Shown: positions 55,289-64,000 of the stretch, in pieces
Position numbering within the stretch: position 1 is the first letter of the stretch
How the letters are laid out: the number at the start of each line of letters is the position of its first letter
Source of the DNA: Sulfuricystis thermophila
Lineage (GTDB): Bacteria; Pseudomonadota; Gammaproteobacteria; Burkholderiales; Rhodocyclaceae
Length of the DNA stretch: 64,000 nucleotides
Reading direction: 5' to 3'
NCBI RefSeq assembly: GCF_004323595.1
Contig: NZ_AP019373.1
Coordinates: 2,294,001-2,358,000 of the forward strand
Program-made: the position numbers and the translations under genes
Notes under the pieces: generated by a model
The model's database searches: none
Told to the model about the DNA's origin: nothing
Seen by the model: only the letters and a program-made list of their open reading frames with translations

Positions 55289-56650
55289 ATGTATCTCGAA
55301 CACTATGGCCTGAACGAACCACCTTTCCGCATCACGCCGCACACCGATTTCTTCTTTTCCGGCGCCAACCGCGGCGCGACGCTGGAAGCGCTGCTGTATG
55401 CGATCACCCACGACGAGGGCATCGTCAAGATCAGCGGCGAGGTGGGCAGCGGCAAGACGATGCTCTGCCGCGTGCTGATGGAGCGCCTGCCGGCCAGCGT
55501 CGTCGTCATCTATCTCGCCAACCCCTCCCTCTCGCGCGAGGACATTCTCTATGCGTTGGCCGACGAACTCGGCATTCCGCCTCTCGACAACAGCCGACCC
55601 GCGACGGTGATGCGCGCCCTGCAGGAAAAACTGGTCGAGCTCTATGCCGAGGGCAAGCAGGTCGTCGTGCTGATCGACGAGGCGCATGCAATGCCCGTCG
55701 ACACGCTGGAGGAGATTCGCCTGCTGTCGAACCTCGAATCGAACCGTCACAAGCTGCTGCAACTGGTGCTGTTCGGCCAGCCCGAGCTCGATGTCACACT
55801 GGCACGGCCAGACATGCGCCAGCTGCGCGAACGGATCACGCACAATTTCCGCCTCGAACCCCTCGTCCAGGCCGACATCGCGGAATATCTCGATTTCCGC
55901 ATGCGTGCCGCCGGCTACCGCGGCCCGAGCGTCTTCACACCGGAAGCGGTCAGGCATATCGCCAAGGCCTCCGCCGGGCTGACGCGACGCATCAACATTC
56001 TCGCCGACAAGGCGCTGCTGGCCTCCTTTGCCAATGGCAGCCATCAAGTGGACGGCCAGGAAATCGAAGCCGCCATCCGTGATGCCGAGTTCTCCGAACT
56101 GCCCAAGCCGGTGCGCCGTTCCAGTACTCCTGGCGCACTGCTCTGGGCAGCCGGCGGAGCGGTCACGATGCTCACCCTGGTTGGCATTTGGCTATTCGCC
56201 ACCCGCCCCAGCGAACCGGCTGCACCGCCCAGCCCCCCGCAAGCCGTCGAACCGCCCCCGCCACCCGAGGCTCCCGCAGTACCCGAAAACGCCAGCGCAA
56301 CGCCCTTGCTCGACAAGCTGCTGGAAGAGAGCCGTCCCTGGCTCGAGACGGTGGCCGACAATCGCTGGTTCATCCAATTGTTCACGGCCATCGACGCCAA
56401 CGATCCTGCTCAGGTGGAATCCTTTCTGGCAAACATCCGCAATGCCGGTCTGGAGATGGGGCAGGTGCGGGTTTATCGTTTGACCAGCGGCGACAAACCA
56501 CGTTATGGCATCCTGTATGGAGATTATGTTTCGCGCCAGGAAGCCGTCAATGTTCTGAATGCACTGCCACCCGAGGCGAAGCGTTATCACCCCTACCCTC
56601 GTCAGGCACTCCGGCTGAAATTGCCAGGCAAGACCATGAACAAAGACTGA
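55289..56650 (+). CDS. mshM: MshM/ExeA-like AAA ATPase with SPOR-like C-terminus
   Basis: 453 residues. YLEHYGLNEPPFRITPHTDFFFSGANRGATLEALLYAI is the ExeA/MshM N-terminus; Walker A GEVGSGKT (about 50) and Walker B VVLIDEAHAM follow. A transmembrane helix lies at about 283-306 (LWAAGGAVTMLTLVGIWLF), a Pro-rich linker, and a C-terminal SPOR-like peptidoglycan-binding module (VRVYRLTSGDKPRYGILYGDYVSRQEAVNVLNAL). It probably opens the peptidoglycan for the MshL secretin. Longer upstream frame is a shadow. Confidence 0.9.
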   Translation: MYLEHYGLNEPPFRITPHTDFFFSGANRGATLEALLYAITHDEGIVKISGEVGSGKTMLCRVLMERLPASVVVIYLANPSLSREDILYALADELGIPPLDNSRPATVMRALQEKLVELYAEGKQVVVLIDEAHAMPVDTLEEIRLLSNLESNRHKLLQLVLFGQPELDVTLARPDMRQLRERITHNFRLEPLVQADIAEYLDFRMRAAGYRGPSVFTPEAVRHIAKASAGLTRRINILADKALLASFANGSHQVDGQEIEAAIRDAEFSELPKPVRRSSTPGALLWAAGGAVTMLTLVGIWLFATRPSEPAAPPSPPQAVEPPPPPEAPAVPENASATPLLDKLLEESRPWLETVADNRWFIQLFTAIDANDPAQVESFLANIRNAGLEMGQVRVYRLTSGDKPRYGILYGDYVSRQEAVNVLNALPPEAKRYHPYPRQALRLKLPGKTMNKD

Positions 56651-56732
56651 TCTCTGAGGATATTCAGATGCTTGCCCATCCCCCTGCCGATGCTAGGATC
56701 ATTGGAATCCTCCATTCCCGCTCGCACCGGCC

Positions 56733-58523
56733 ATGAAAAAACCCTTTTCGATCGCCCTGCTCGCACTGTCGCTCGCGGCCTGCAGCAACGCCCCGATCCA
56801 GCCACCGGGAGAAAGTCATCTGCGCGCGGAGAAAGTCGGCGCTGGCGGGACGGCACAGATTCCCCCGCCCGTGAGGCAGACCCTCGCCCTGCCGAAGCCG
56901 AAACCCACCGCCAAGACTGAAACCTACAGCGTGGTCGTCAACAACGTGCGGGTGCAGGAGCTCCTGTTCGCCCTGGCGCGCGATGCGAAACTCAATGTTG
57001 ACATCCATCCCGGCATCGAGGGCACGGTGACGCTGAATGCGATCGACCAGACGCTGCAACAGCTCCTCAACCGCATCGCGAAACAAGTCGACATCCGCTG
57101 GGAGCTCGACGGCCCGAATCTGGTGGTCATGCCTGACACCCCTTTCCTGCGCACCTACAAGGTCGACTACGTGAACATGCAGCGGGATACCAACAGCACG
57201 GTCATCGTCAATTCGCAAATCGGCGCAGCGGCAACCGGGACAGCCACGGCGACGACCATCAGCCAGGGCAATAACTCCCAGACCAAGATCGAAAACAAGA
57301 CCCAAAACCGCTTCTGGGAAACCCTGGAGGCCAACATCAAGGACATCCTGCGCGAGACCGACAAGATCTTGCCAGCCGGATCGAGCGAGACGGTCATCGA
57401 GCGCCTCGATGAGCAAACGACGACGGGCACTGGGGCGCCTCCACCGCCCACCCGCGGCAACGCCGCGCCAAATCTGGCCATCAGTCCCAATCCGGCATCG
57501 TTGCAGCAAAGCGGGGTGACCGTCACGCGCCGCAGCACCTTCCGCGAAGCGGCCTCCGTGATCACCAACCCCGAAACCGGCATCATCACCGTTCGCGCCA
57601 CCAGCCGTCAGCATGAAAAAGTGCGGGAATTCCTCGATCAGGTGATGAGCGCCGCCCAACGCCAAGTGCTCATCGAAGCGACCGTCGCCGAAGTCGAGCT
57701 CTCCGACAATTACCAGCAGGGCATCGACTGGCGGCTGCTCAGTCGCAGCCTGGCGGCAGCTGGTGCGATCGATGGCAATATGGTTGCCCAGGCCGCCACT
57801 GGCTTGATCACCCTGCAGAGCACTCGCCGCAGCGGCACGTTCCAGGCGACAATCAAGTTGCTCGAAGACTATGGCAACGTCAAAATACTCTCCAGCCCTA
57901 AACTTTCCGTGCTGAACAACCAGACCGCGCTGCTGCGTGTGGTGACCAACAACGTGTATTTCACCGTCAAGTCGGATGTCGCGGCCGGCGTCAGCGGTTC
58001 GGCGCCAGTCAAGGCGATCACGACGACGCCGCAAACCGTTGCCGTCGGTTTCGTGATGGCCGTCACGCCGCAGATCAGCGACGGCAATACCATCACACTG
58101 AATGTCCGCCCCTCGATCACCAGCATCGTCGATGCCGTGAAAGATCCCAACCCGGACCTGAACATCGACAGTCTGATCCCGGTGATCCGCACGCGCGAGA
58201 TGGAGTCCGTACTGCGCATCGAGAGCGGCAACATCGCCGTGATGGGCGGCCTGATGGAAGACAAGCTCGATTACAAGAACCAGGGGCTGCCTGCACTCTC
58301 CGGCCTGCCCCTGTTCGGGCCGCTGTTCCAGCAACGGAACGATACGCGCAAGAAAACCGAGCTGGTGGTCTTCTTACGTCCTGTCATCATCAAGGATGCC
58401 AGCTTGCAGGGAGATTATGGCGATTATCGCCACCTGCTCCCGGCCAAGGACTTTTTCGAGAAGGGCAACCTCGGCCCCCCTCAACCGCAGCTGCCCACGA
58501 GCACATGGGGTGACCGTCAGTGA
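56733..58523 (+). CDS. mshL: MSHA-type pilus secretin MshL
   Basis: 596-residue outer membrane lipoprotein secretin. Lipobox LSLAACSNA (residue 17), STN-like domain (VVVNNVRVQELLFALARDAKLNVDIHPG), N-domain, then the C-terminal secretin core (VLIEATVAEVELSDNYQQGIDWRLL, KILSSPKLSVLNNQTALLRVV, MGGLMEDKLDYKNQGLPALSGLPLFGPLF). The ring through which the pilus exits. A REP-like repeat (VGAGGTA, residues 35-41) sits in the Pro-rich linker just behind the lipid anchor. Confidence 0.93.
   Translation: MKKPFSIALLALSLAACSNAPIQPPGESHLRAEKVGAGGTAQIPPPVRQTLALPKPKPTAKTETYSVVVNNVRVQELLFALARDAKLNVDIHPGIEGTVTLNAIDQTLQQLLNRIAKQVDIRWELDGPNLVVMPDTPFLRTYKVDYVNMQRDTNSTVIVNSQIGAAATGTATATTISQGNNSQTKIENKTQNRFWETLEANIKDILRETDKILPAGSSETVIERLDEQTTTGTGAPPPPTRGNAAPNLAISPNPASLQQSGVTVTRRSTFREAASVITNPETGIITVRATSRQHEKVREFLDQVMSAAQRQVLIEATVAEVELSDNYQQGIDWRLLSRSLAAAGAIDGNMVAQAATGLITLQSTRRSGTFQATIKLLEDYGNVKILSSPKLSVLNNQTALLRVVTNNVYFTVKSDVAAGVSGSAPVKAITTTPQTVAVGFVMAVTPQISDGNTITLNVRPSITSIVDAVKDPNPDLNIDSLIPVIRTREMESVLRIESGNIAVMGGLMEDKLDYKNQGLPALSGLPLFGPLFQQRNDTRKKTELVVFLRPVIIKDASLQGDYGDYRHLLPAKDFFEKGNLGPPQPQLPTSTWGDRQ
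56831..56856 (+). repeat. REP-like half-site inside mshL
   Basis: GAAAGTCGGCGCTGGCGGGA then CGGCAC, a perfect consensus match in coding sequence, read as KVGAGGTA in the flexible lipoprotein linker. Confidence 0.88.
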
Positions 58524-59377
58524 GTTTGTTGATGGATGCGCTCCGCAAGGCGGAGCAGCAAAAACAGCAGGCCGAAGCAGGCGGCCGAATACCAGCCGAC
58601 CAGCAACATGATGGGCTGGCGCTCGAACCTTTGCCGGACGAGCCGAAGATGACGGGCGCTGCCAGCCAGCACGCCAACGATGGTGGCAGGCTGCCGGAAT
58701 TGCCCAAACGGATGGAAGAGCTGGATGAACAGTTTTTCAGCGCCCCTCCCCCCTCTGCAAAAGCCACGGCGGCACGCGGCTCGGCCCCGCGACCATCTCC
58801 CGCGAGCAGCAAAGCTATGACGGATGCCGACCGATCGAGAGCGCAGAACCTGTTCGCCGCCAAACAGACGAATTCTCCCGTGGGCCGCGGTTTTGCCATC
58901 AGTGTCGGCATCGGCACCCTGCTTGCAACCGTGGCAATCGGTGCCTATTTCTATTGGCAGCTGCAACCCAAAGGCGGTTTGTCAGTAAGCCCAGCCCTAA
59001 CGGCTACCCCTCATCTGCAACAGCGCGGCAGACTCCCGACAGCCTTGCCGCGTCGGCGCCTCCTGCCGCTCAGAAAGAACCACTGCAAACCGCATCACCG
59101 ACTCCTCCCCGACCAAGCGACAGTGCAACAACTCCGCCGGCAACCGCCCCATCGTCACCATCGACTGCGCCGCAATCCAGCGTCATTCCAGGCACAACCC
59201 ATGCATCCAAGACGCCCGAGCGTCCTCGTCAGCCAGATACCTCCTCGGTCGCAACCGCGATGCCGAATACCCCGGTGCGGCTCAGCAAACAACCCGCCAG
59301 GATCGATGACCCACAGGAAGCCGCCTACGCTGCCTTCAGCCGCGGTGAAAACGAGCTCGCCCGCACGCTTTGGCTGA
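58520..59377 (+). CDS. mshN: MshN N-terminal part (frameshifted gene)
   Basis: ATGA-type overlap with mshL. Residues 1-160 (SLLMDALRKAEQQKQQAEAG...RAQNLFAAK...a membrane helix at about 130-150, TLLATVAIGAYFYW) match the N-terminal half of MshN, an inner-membrane protein with a TPR C-terminus. After residue about 160 the frame continues to a nonsense-like Arg/His/Pro stretch to 59377. The TPR half lies in another frame (58954-59877). A one-base loss between about 58970 and 59020, or a sequencing error, best explains this. Confidence 0.75.
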   Translation: MSLLMDALRKAEQQKQQAEAGGRIPADQQHDGLALEPLPDEPKMTGAASQHANDGGRLPELPKRMEELDEQFFSAPPPSAKATAARGSAPRPSPASSKAMTDADRSRAQNLFAAKQTNSPVGRGFAISVGIGTLLATVAIGAYFYWQLQPKGGLSVSPALTATPHLQQRGRLPTALPRRRLLPLRKNHCKPHHRLLPDQATVQQLRRQPPHRHHRLRRNPASFQAQPMHPRRPSVLVSQIPPRSQPRCRIPRCGSANNPPGSMTHRKPPTLPSAAVKTSSPARFG

Positions 59378-59877
59378 AGGTGCTGCAAAGCGACGCCCGC
59401 AACCTCGATGCCCTGCTCGGCTTGGCCGGGCTCGCGCAACAGGAGGGGAAGCCGGATCTGGCTGAAAAGCTGTATCGACAAGCGATCGATGTCGATCCGA
59501 AAAACCCGGTCGCCAACGCCGGGCTGCTCGCGCTCAATCCGCCCATCGATCCCCGGCTAGCGGAAAGCCGTTTGAAGGGTCTGCTGGCCGAACAGCCCGA
59601 TTCGCCGCATCTGCATTTCGCACTCGGTAACCTGTATCTTGCCGAATCGCGCTGGGCGGATGCCCAGCAGGCATTTTTCAAGGCTCACGTCGCCGATCCC
59701 GGCAATGCCGACTATCTCTACAACCTGGCAGTCAGTCTCGATCACCTGCACCAGGATCGTCTGGCCGCCCAGTATTACGCACGCGCGCTGGCGGCTGCCC
59801 GTTCGGGATTCGCCACTTTCGATCCCGCCCAGGCTGAGATACGCTTGCAGGCGCTCCAGGCAGCCCAGGGCCGCTGA
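58954..59877 (+). CDS. mshN: MshN C-terminal TPR part (frameshifted gene)
   Basis: Frame with a Pro/Ser/Thr-rich linker (about 20-110) and a TPR domain (AAYAAFSRGENELARTLWLKVLQSDARNLDALLGLAGLAQQEGKPDLAEKLYRQAIDVDPKNPVA...). The listed TTG start is probably not used; it is the -1 frame continuation of the 58520 gene. Interacts with other pilus proteins in MSHA systems. If a real frameshift, the TPR half would be made only by frameshifting or re-initiation. Confidence 0.75.
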   Translation: MAAATQRRFVSKPSPNGYPSSATARQTPDSLAASAPPAAQKEPLQTASPTPPRPSDSATTPPATAPSSPSTAPQSSVIPGTTHASKTPERPRQPDTSSVATAMPNTPVRLSKQPARIDDPQEAAYAAFSRGENELARTLWLKVLQSDARNLDALLGLAGLAQQEGKPDLAEKLYRQAIDVDPKNPVANAGLLALNPPIDPRLAESRLKGLLAEQPDSPHLHFALGNLYLAESRWADAQQAFFKAHVADPGNADYLYNLAVSLDHLHQDRLAAQYYARALAAARSGFATFDPAQAEIRLQALQAAQGR

Positions 59878-59888
59878 ACCGGGAGCAT

Positions 59889-61613
59889 ATGGATACAGGT
59901 CAATCGGCCATGAACACCACGGCTCAGCGCCAGCCCATCGGCCAGGTGCTGATCGCCCGCGGCGTCATCAGCGAAGACCAGCTGCGCATCGCGCTGCTGG
60001 AGCAGATGAAATCCAACCTGCCGGTCGGCAAGCTGCTGGTCAACCTGGGCTTCGTCTCGGAAGCGACGTTGCGCGACGCCCTTGGCGAGTCGCTGGGGCA
60101 GAAATCGATCGACCTGTCACGCGCCACGGTGGACCCGGCGGCGCTACAGCTCGTCCCCAAGGAAGTCGCCCGTCGGCACCGCCTGTTGCCCCTCGATTAT
60201 GTCGCGGAGCTGCACAAACTGACCGTGGCGATCGCCGATCACAACGATCTCGTCGCGCTCGACAAATTGCGTGCGCTGATTTCACCGGACCTGGTCATCG
60301 ACACGGTGCTGGCCGGAGAATCCGAAATTGCACGTGCCATCGATCAACACTACGGCTACGAACTCTCGATCGATGGCATCCTCCACGAGATCGAAACGGG
60401 GGAAATCGATTTCCGCAGCCTGGCTACCGCGTCGGACGAATACAGTCAGCCGGTCGTACGCCTGATCGATGCGCTGCTCACCGATGCCGTCAAACGCGAA
60501 GCCTCCGATATCCATTTCGAGCCGGAGGGGAGCTTCCTGCGCATCCGCTATCGCATCGATGGCATCCTGCGCCAGATACGCGCCCTGCACAAATCCTACT
60601 GGCCGGCGATGGCAGTGCGCCTCAAGGTGATGAGCGGGATGAACATCGCCGAAATGCGCGCGCCTCAGGATGGCCGCATCACGATGACGATCGGCGGACG
60701 CGACATCGATTTTCGCTGCTCGGCCCAGCCGACCATTCACGGCGAAAACATGGTGTTACGCATCCTCGACCGCCAAAAGGGGATCGTGCCGCTCGACCGC
60801 CTCGGTCTCGACACCTGGCAGCTCGAACTATTACGGCGCATGCTGGCGCGCCCCGAAGGGATCATCCTCGTCACCGGCCCCACCGGTAGCGGCAAGACGA
60901 CCACGCTCTACTCGATGCTCAACCACATCAATGCCGAGAGCATCAACATCATGACGTTGGAGGATCCGGTCGAATACCCGATGGCGATGATCCGCCAGAC
61001 TTCGGTGGCCGAAGCCGCCAAACTCGACTTCGCCAACGGTATCCGCTCGATGATGCGCCAGGATCCCGACGTGATCCTGGTTGGCGAAATCCGCGATGCG
61101 GATACTGCCGCCATGGCCTTTCGTGCGGCGATGACCGGCCATCAGGTGTTCTCGACCCTGCACACCAACTCGTCGCTCGGTGCCATACCGCGCCTCTTGG
61201 ACATCGGCGTGCTGCCCGACATCATGGCTGGGAACATCATCGGTGTGATCGCTCAGCGGTTGGTGCGCAAACTCTGTCCTCACTGCCGCAAACCCTACAC
61301 ACCCGGCAACGAAGAGCTGCGCCTGCTGGGTATCGAAGATGTGCGGCCGTTGCCGGTGCTCTATCATCCGGGAGGCTGCGAGCGCTGTGAATTCCAGGGC
61401 TACCGTGGACGCATCGCGATCATGGAGATCCTGCGCATGGACGACGATCTCGACGATCTGATCCTGCGGCGCGCCACGCATCGTGAGATCCGCCTGGCCG
61501 CCGAGGCAAAGGGCTTCCGCACGCTCGCCGACGACGGCCAACGGCGCGTCGTCGAAGGCATCACCTCGCTCGAGGAAATCTTGCGGGTGATCGATCTGAC
61601 CGAGCGCATGTAA
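59889..61613 (+). CDS. mshE: MSHA pilus extension ATPase MshE
   Basis: 574 residues. Two MshEN repeats, IGQVLIARGVISEDQLRIALLEQ and VGKLLVNLGFVSEATLRDAL, match the c-di-GMP-binding consensus, except that the first Arg-Leu-Gly is Pro-Ile-Gly. ATPase: Walker A GPTGSGKT at about 330, Asp box, Walker B, and zinc cysteines CPHCRKPY and CERCEFQGYRG. Powers pilus polymerisation in a c-di-GMP-dependent way in Vibrio. 12 bp after mshN; one of two GspE-type ATPases in the window. Confidence 0.93.
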   Translation: MDTGQSAMNTTAQRQPIGQVLIARGVISEDQLRIALLEQMKSNLPVGKLLVNLGFVSEATLRDALGESLGQKSIDLSRATVDPAALQLVPKEVARRHRLLPLDYVAELHKLTVAIADHNDLVALDKLRALISPDLVIDTVLAGESEIARAIDQHYGYELSIDGILHEIETGEIDFRSLATASDEYSQPVVRLIDALLTDAVKREASDIHFEPEGSFLRIRYRIDGILRQIRALHKSYWPAMAVRLKVMSGMNIAEMRAPQDGRITMTIGGRDIDFRCSAQPTIHGENMVLRILDRQKGIVPLDRLGLDTWQLELLRRMLARPEGIILVTGPTGSGKTTTLYSMLNHINAESINIMTLEDPVEYPMAMIRQTSVAEAAKLDFANGIRSMMRQDPDVILVGEIRDADTAAMAFRAAMTGHQVFSTLHTNSSLGAIPRLLDIGVLPDIMAGNIIGVIAQRLVRKLCPHCRKPYTPGNEELRLLGIEDVRPLPVLYHPGGCERCEFQGYRGRIAIMEILRMDDDLDDLILRRATHREIRLAAEAKGFRTLADDGQRRVVEGITSLEEILRVIDLTERM

Positions 61614-62813
61614 ATGCCGCTGCACGCCTACAAAGCGATGGACCAGACCGGCAAGGTCGTGCAGGGCAGCATCGATGCCCTGAACCTCGTCGATCTGGAA
61701 ATGCGCCTCAAGCGCATGGGCCTCGACTTGATCGATGGCTCACCGGTCAGACGCGGGAATTTTGGCGGCAATCGGATCGGCCGACGTGAGCTGATCGCTT
61801 TCTGTCTGCATCTCGACCAGCTGATGCGCGCGGGCGTGACGATCATCGACAGCCTGACCGACCTGCGCGACAGCATCGACAACCCGCGTTTCCGTGAGGT
61901 ATTGGCCGACCTGATCGAAAGCGTCGAGGGCGGCAAGACGCTGTCGCAGGCGCTGGCCGCGCACCCACGCATTTTCGATGGTGTATTCGTCAGTTTGATC
62001 CGGGCCGGCGAAGAAACCGGCAAGCTGCCGCAGGTGCTGCACAATCTCACCGAATCCCTCAAGTGGCAAGACGAGCTCGCGGCGCAGACGAAAAAGCTCG
62101 TCACCTATCCCGTGTTCCTTCTCGTCGTCGCGGTGTTGGTCACCCTGTTCATGATGCTCTACCTGGTACCCAAGATGGTGGTCTTTCTCAGGAACATAGG
62201 GCAAGAGCTGCCGTTGCACACACAGCTTTTGATCGCCACATCCAATTTCTTCGTCAATTACTGGTATGTGTTGCTGACTCTGCCGATCGTTGTCGGGATA
62301 ACGCTCGCCGCGGCGGCGCGCACCAATCCGCAGGTCCGGCTGCGCCTGGATGCCCTGCAATTGTCGCTTCCCTGGCTCGGCGAGATTTTCAAGAAGATCA
62401 TCCTGGCGCGCTTCGCCAGCGTATTCGCCTTGATGTATGCCTCCGGCATTTCCGTGCTCGACTCGCTCCGCACCACACAGGATGTGGTCGGCAATACCGT
62501 CATTCGCCAAGGCTTGCAGCGCGTCGAAGCCATGATCGGCGAAGGACAGGGAATCACCATCGCTTTTCAAAATGTCGGTCTGTTCCCGCCGCTGGTGATC
62601 CGCATGTTGCGTATCGGCGAGAACACCGGTTCGCTCGACACGGCGCTGACGAACGTCAGCTATTTCTACACACGCGATGTGCGCGAATCGATCGCCCGCG
62701 TCCAGTCATTGATCGAACCGGCTCTGACGATCATCGTCGGCGCCGTCCTCGGCTGGGTGATGCTGGCCGTGCTCGGGCCGATCTATGATGCGATTGCCAA
62801 GCTGAAAATCTGA
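61614..62813 (+). CDS. mshG: MSHA pilus inner-membrane platform MshG
   Basis: 399 residues, PilC/GspF family: two GspF repeats each with a membrane-helix set. ELIAFCLHLDQLMRAGVTIIDSLTDLRDSIDNPRFREVLADLIESVEGGKTLSQAL and the parallel second half (ILARFASVFALMYASGISVLDSL) are typical. Start directly after the mshE stop. Couples MshE to pilus assembly. Confidence 0.93.
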   Translation: MPLHAYKAMDQTGKVVQGSIDALNLVDLEMRLKRMGLDLIDGSPVRRGNFGGNRIGRRELIAFCLHLDQLMRAGVTIIDSLTDLRDSIDNPRFREVLADLIESVEGGKTLSQALAAHPRIFDGVFVSLIRAGEETGKLPQVLHNLTESLKWQDELAAQTKKLVTYPVFLLVVAVLVTLFMMLYLVPKMVVFLRNIGQELPLHTQLLIATSNFFVNYWYVLLTLPIVVGITLAAAARTNPQVRLRLDALQLSLPWLGEIFKKIILARFASVFALMYASGISVLDSLRTTQDVVGNTVIRQGLQRVEAMIGEGQGITIAFQNVGLFPPLVIRMLRIGENTGSLDTALTNVSYFYTRDVRESIARVQSLIEPALTIIVGAVLGWVMLAVLGPIYDAIAKLKI

Positions 62814-62815
62814 AC

Positions 62816-64000
62816 ATGCCGCAGCGCCGCGTCCTATTTTTCGATAACTCGCGTCTGGCCGCCTACCGGGTGCAACGGGGTGAAGTGCTGCACGAGGCGA
62901 GTTTCGCCGGCGATGAAGCCGGCCTGGCGGCATTCGGCAGTTATCTTGCGGAGCACCGCCACAGTCTGTTCATGCTCCTCGCCGACACCACCGAGGAAAG
63001 CTACCAGACCGAGGACATCCCCTACACGACGGGGAGGGATCGGCAGGCCATCATCCGCCGCAAGTTGGCCCAGCATTTTTACGGTACGCCTTACGCCGTC
63101 GCCCAGTCACAGGGACGACTGAAAACCGGACGACGTGACGAGCGCCTGCTGTTGATGGCACTGACCCAACCGCAACATCTCGAGCCGTGGCTTGCCGAAT
63201 TCCGGCGCAGCCAGGCGATTCTCGCCGGCATCTATGCGCTCTCCCAAACCGTCGGCGGCCTGCTGCCCGCGAAGTCGCCTGCACAATTGATGCTGCTCAC
63301 GCTGACCCATGCGGGTTTGCGGCAGACATTTTTCGACGGCGGTCGGATGCGCTTCTCGCGTCTGACCCCGCTGATCCACGATGCCACCGACGCCCTGGCC
63401 GCCGCGGCAGCGGGCGAAGCCGTCAAAATGCATCAATATTTGACCAGCCAGCGCCTGATCGAGCGTGACCAGCCGCTCACGACGCTGATCCTGGCCCATC
63501 CTCTGGATACCCCGGCAATCCGCGCGCATTGCCAGAGCAACGCCAGCCTGCACTTCGAGATTCTCGACCTATCGGAAAACGCACGACGCACCGGCCTGCG
63601 CACGCCGCTCGCCAACTCGCAGGCGGAAGTGCTGTTCTGTCACTTGCTGGAAAAACAACCGCCGCGCGAACAGTTTGCGCCGGCAGAAGCGCTCGGTTTT
63701 TATCGCCTCTGGCAAGCCCGGTTCGGACTGAGAATCGCCGGCGCCTTGATTCTCGCCGGTGGCATCCTGTTTGCCGCCAACCGTGGCCTCGACATTCTGA
63801 AGCTCCGCGACGACATCGAACAGATCGGCTTCCAAGCACGGCTCAATCAGGAACGCTATGCGACGATGCTGCAGGCTTTGCCCAGCATTCCGATCAGCCC
63901 GGACGATCTGCGTCTGCTCATCGACCGCTACGACCAGATCGTGCTGCGCGCCCAAGGCCCCGCACCGTTGCTGGTACAGATCAGCCACTCGCTCGATGTC
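62816..64000 (+). CDS. Pilus-assembly bitopic protein (MshI/GspL-like), 3' end beyond the window
   Basis: Open for 395 codons from ATG 62816 to the last base, so the 3' end is missing. Residues 1-230 look like a cytoplasmic domain beginning MPQRRVLFFDNSRLAAYRVQRGEVLHEA, followed by a single membrane helix at about 310-328 (LRIAGALILAGGILFAANRG) and a periplasmic start LDILKLRDDIEQIGFQARLNQERY. That layout matches MshI/PilM-PilN or GspL-type proteins, which tie the ATPase to the periplasmic alignment complex. Position after mshG supports this. Homology itself was not tested. Confidence 0.7.
   Translation, partial: MPQRRVLFFDNSRLAAYRVQRGEVLHEASFAGDEAGLAAFGSYLAEHRHSLFMLLADTTEESYQTEDIPYTTGRDRQAIIRRKLAQHFYGTPYAVAQSQGRLKTGRRDERLLLMALTQPQHLEPWLAEFRRSQAILAGIYALSQTVGGLLPAKSPAQLMLLTLTHAGLRQTFFDGGRMRFSRLTPLIHDATDALAAAAAGEAVKMHQYLTSQRLIERDQPLTTLILAHPLDTPAIRAHCQSNASLHFEILDLSENARRTGLRTPLANSQAEVLFCHLLEKQPPREQFAPAEALGFYRLWQARFGLRIAGALILAGGILFAANRGLDILKLRDDIEQIGFQARLNQERYATMLQALPSIPISPDDLRLLIDRYDQIVLRAQGPAPLLVQISHSLDV

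Noticed and set aside
58965-58990. Programmed -1 frameshift site in mshN
   Set aside because: The codons around CAACCCAAAGGC do not place a slippery X XXY YYZ heptamer in the zero frame, and no clear stem follows.

Overview
The window is high-GC bacterial chromosome. It looks like a betaproteobacterial sulfur oxidiser with aromatic-acid metabolism, perhaps near the Rhodocyclales or Sulfuritalea/Thiobacillus type. This placement is an inference from gene content and order: Nif3, DegQ-type protease, tatCBA, hinT, hisEIFAHB, hisD, hisG, murA, bolA and mla run in the order I recall for that class. Short-form HisG and a SoeABC plus Qmo/Hdr sulfur set also fit. No rRNA, CRISPR array, prophage or complete transposase gene was seen.

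Layout. 1-7.5 kb: end of a small helical protein gene, valS, then four overlapping or adjacent envelope genes (PMT-type glycosyltransferase, PAP2 phosphatase, polyprenyl-phosphate GT2, flippase-like membrane protein). 7.6-10 kb, minus strand: a secreted protein of unknown function and a FadL-type channel. 10-22.9 kb: the sulfur block, with dsrE2, tusA and soeCBA on the minus strand, a toxin-antitoxin/phosphodiesterase island, and qmoA-qmoB-hdrC-hdrB on the plus strand. 22.9-23.3 kb: tRNA-Ala(CGC), tRNA-Lys(CTT) and tRNA-Lys(TTT). 23.3-30.2 kb: a CigR-like protein, a sigma54-type pilA, and a signalling cluster (GAF/HD-GYP, GAF/GspE ATPase, double FHA, PP2C). 30.3-36.3 kb: ornithine cyclodeaminase-like gene, sucD, sucC, and two tandem phenylacetate-CoA ligases. 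36.4-49.6 kb: FimV-like protein, Nif3, DegQ/DegS protease, TatCBA, HinT, the histidine genes (hisC inverted), murA and bolA. 49.8-53.7 kb: the Mla phospholipid-transport operon. 53.8-64 kb: an NtrC-type regulator and MSHA-type pilus genes mshM, L, N, E, G, then a pilus-assembly protein gene cut by the window end.

How the genes work together. TusA and DsrE2 would carry persulfide sulfur, SoeABC would oxidise sulfite to sulfate in the cytoplasm, and QmoAB-HdrCB would link APS reductase (not in the window) to the quinone pool or an electron-bifurcating partner. Two surface-pilus systems, each with a GspE-type ATPase, plus an HD-GYP protein suggest c-di-GMP control of attachment.

The most unusual material is non-genic. 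First, a family of about 25-bp REP-like half-sites and their hairpin pairs lies in several intergenic gaps and also, in frame, inside soeA, murA, nif3, the cyclodeaminase and mshL, much like Rickettsia palindromic elements. In murA it has become a tandem 54-bp repeat adding about 40 residues to an essential enzyme. Second, a 142-143 bp MITE-like element occurs three times with 4-bp TGAN flanks on or next to stop codons. mshN also carries an apparent frameshift.
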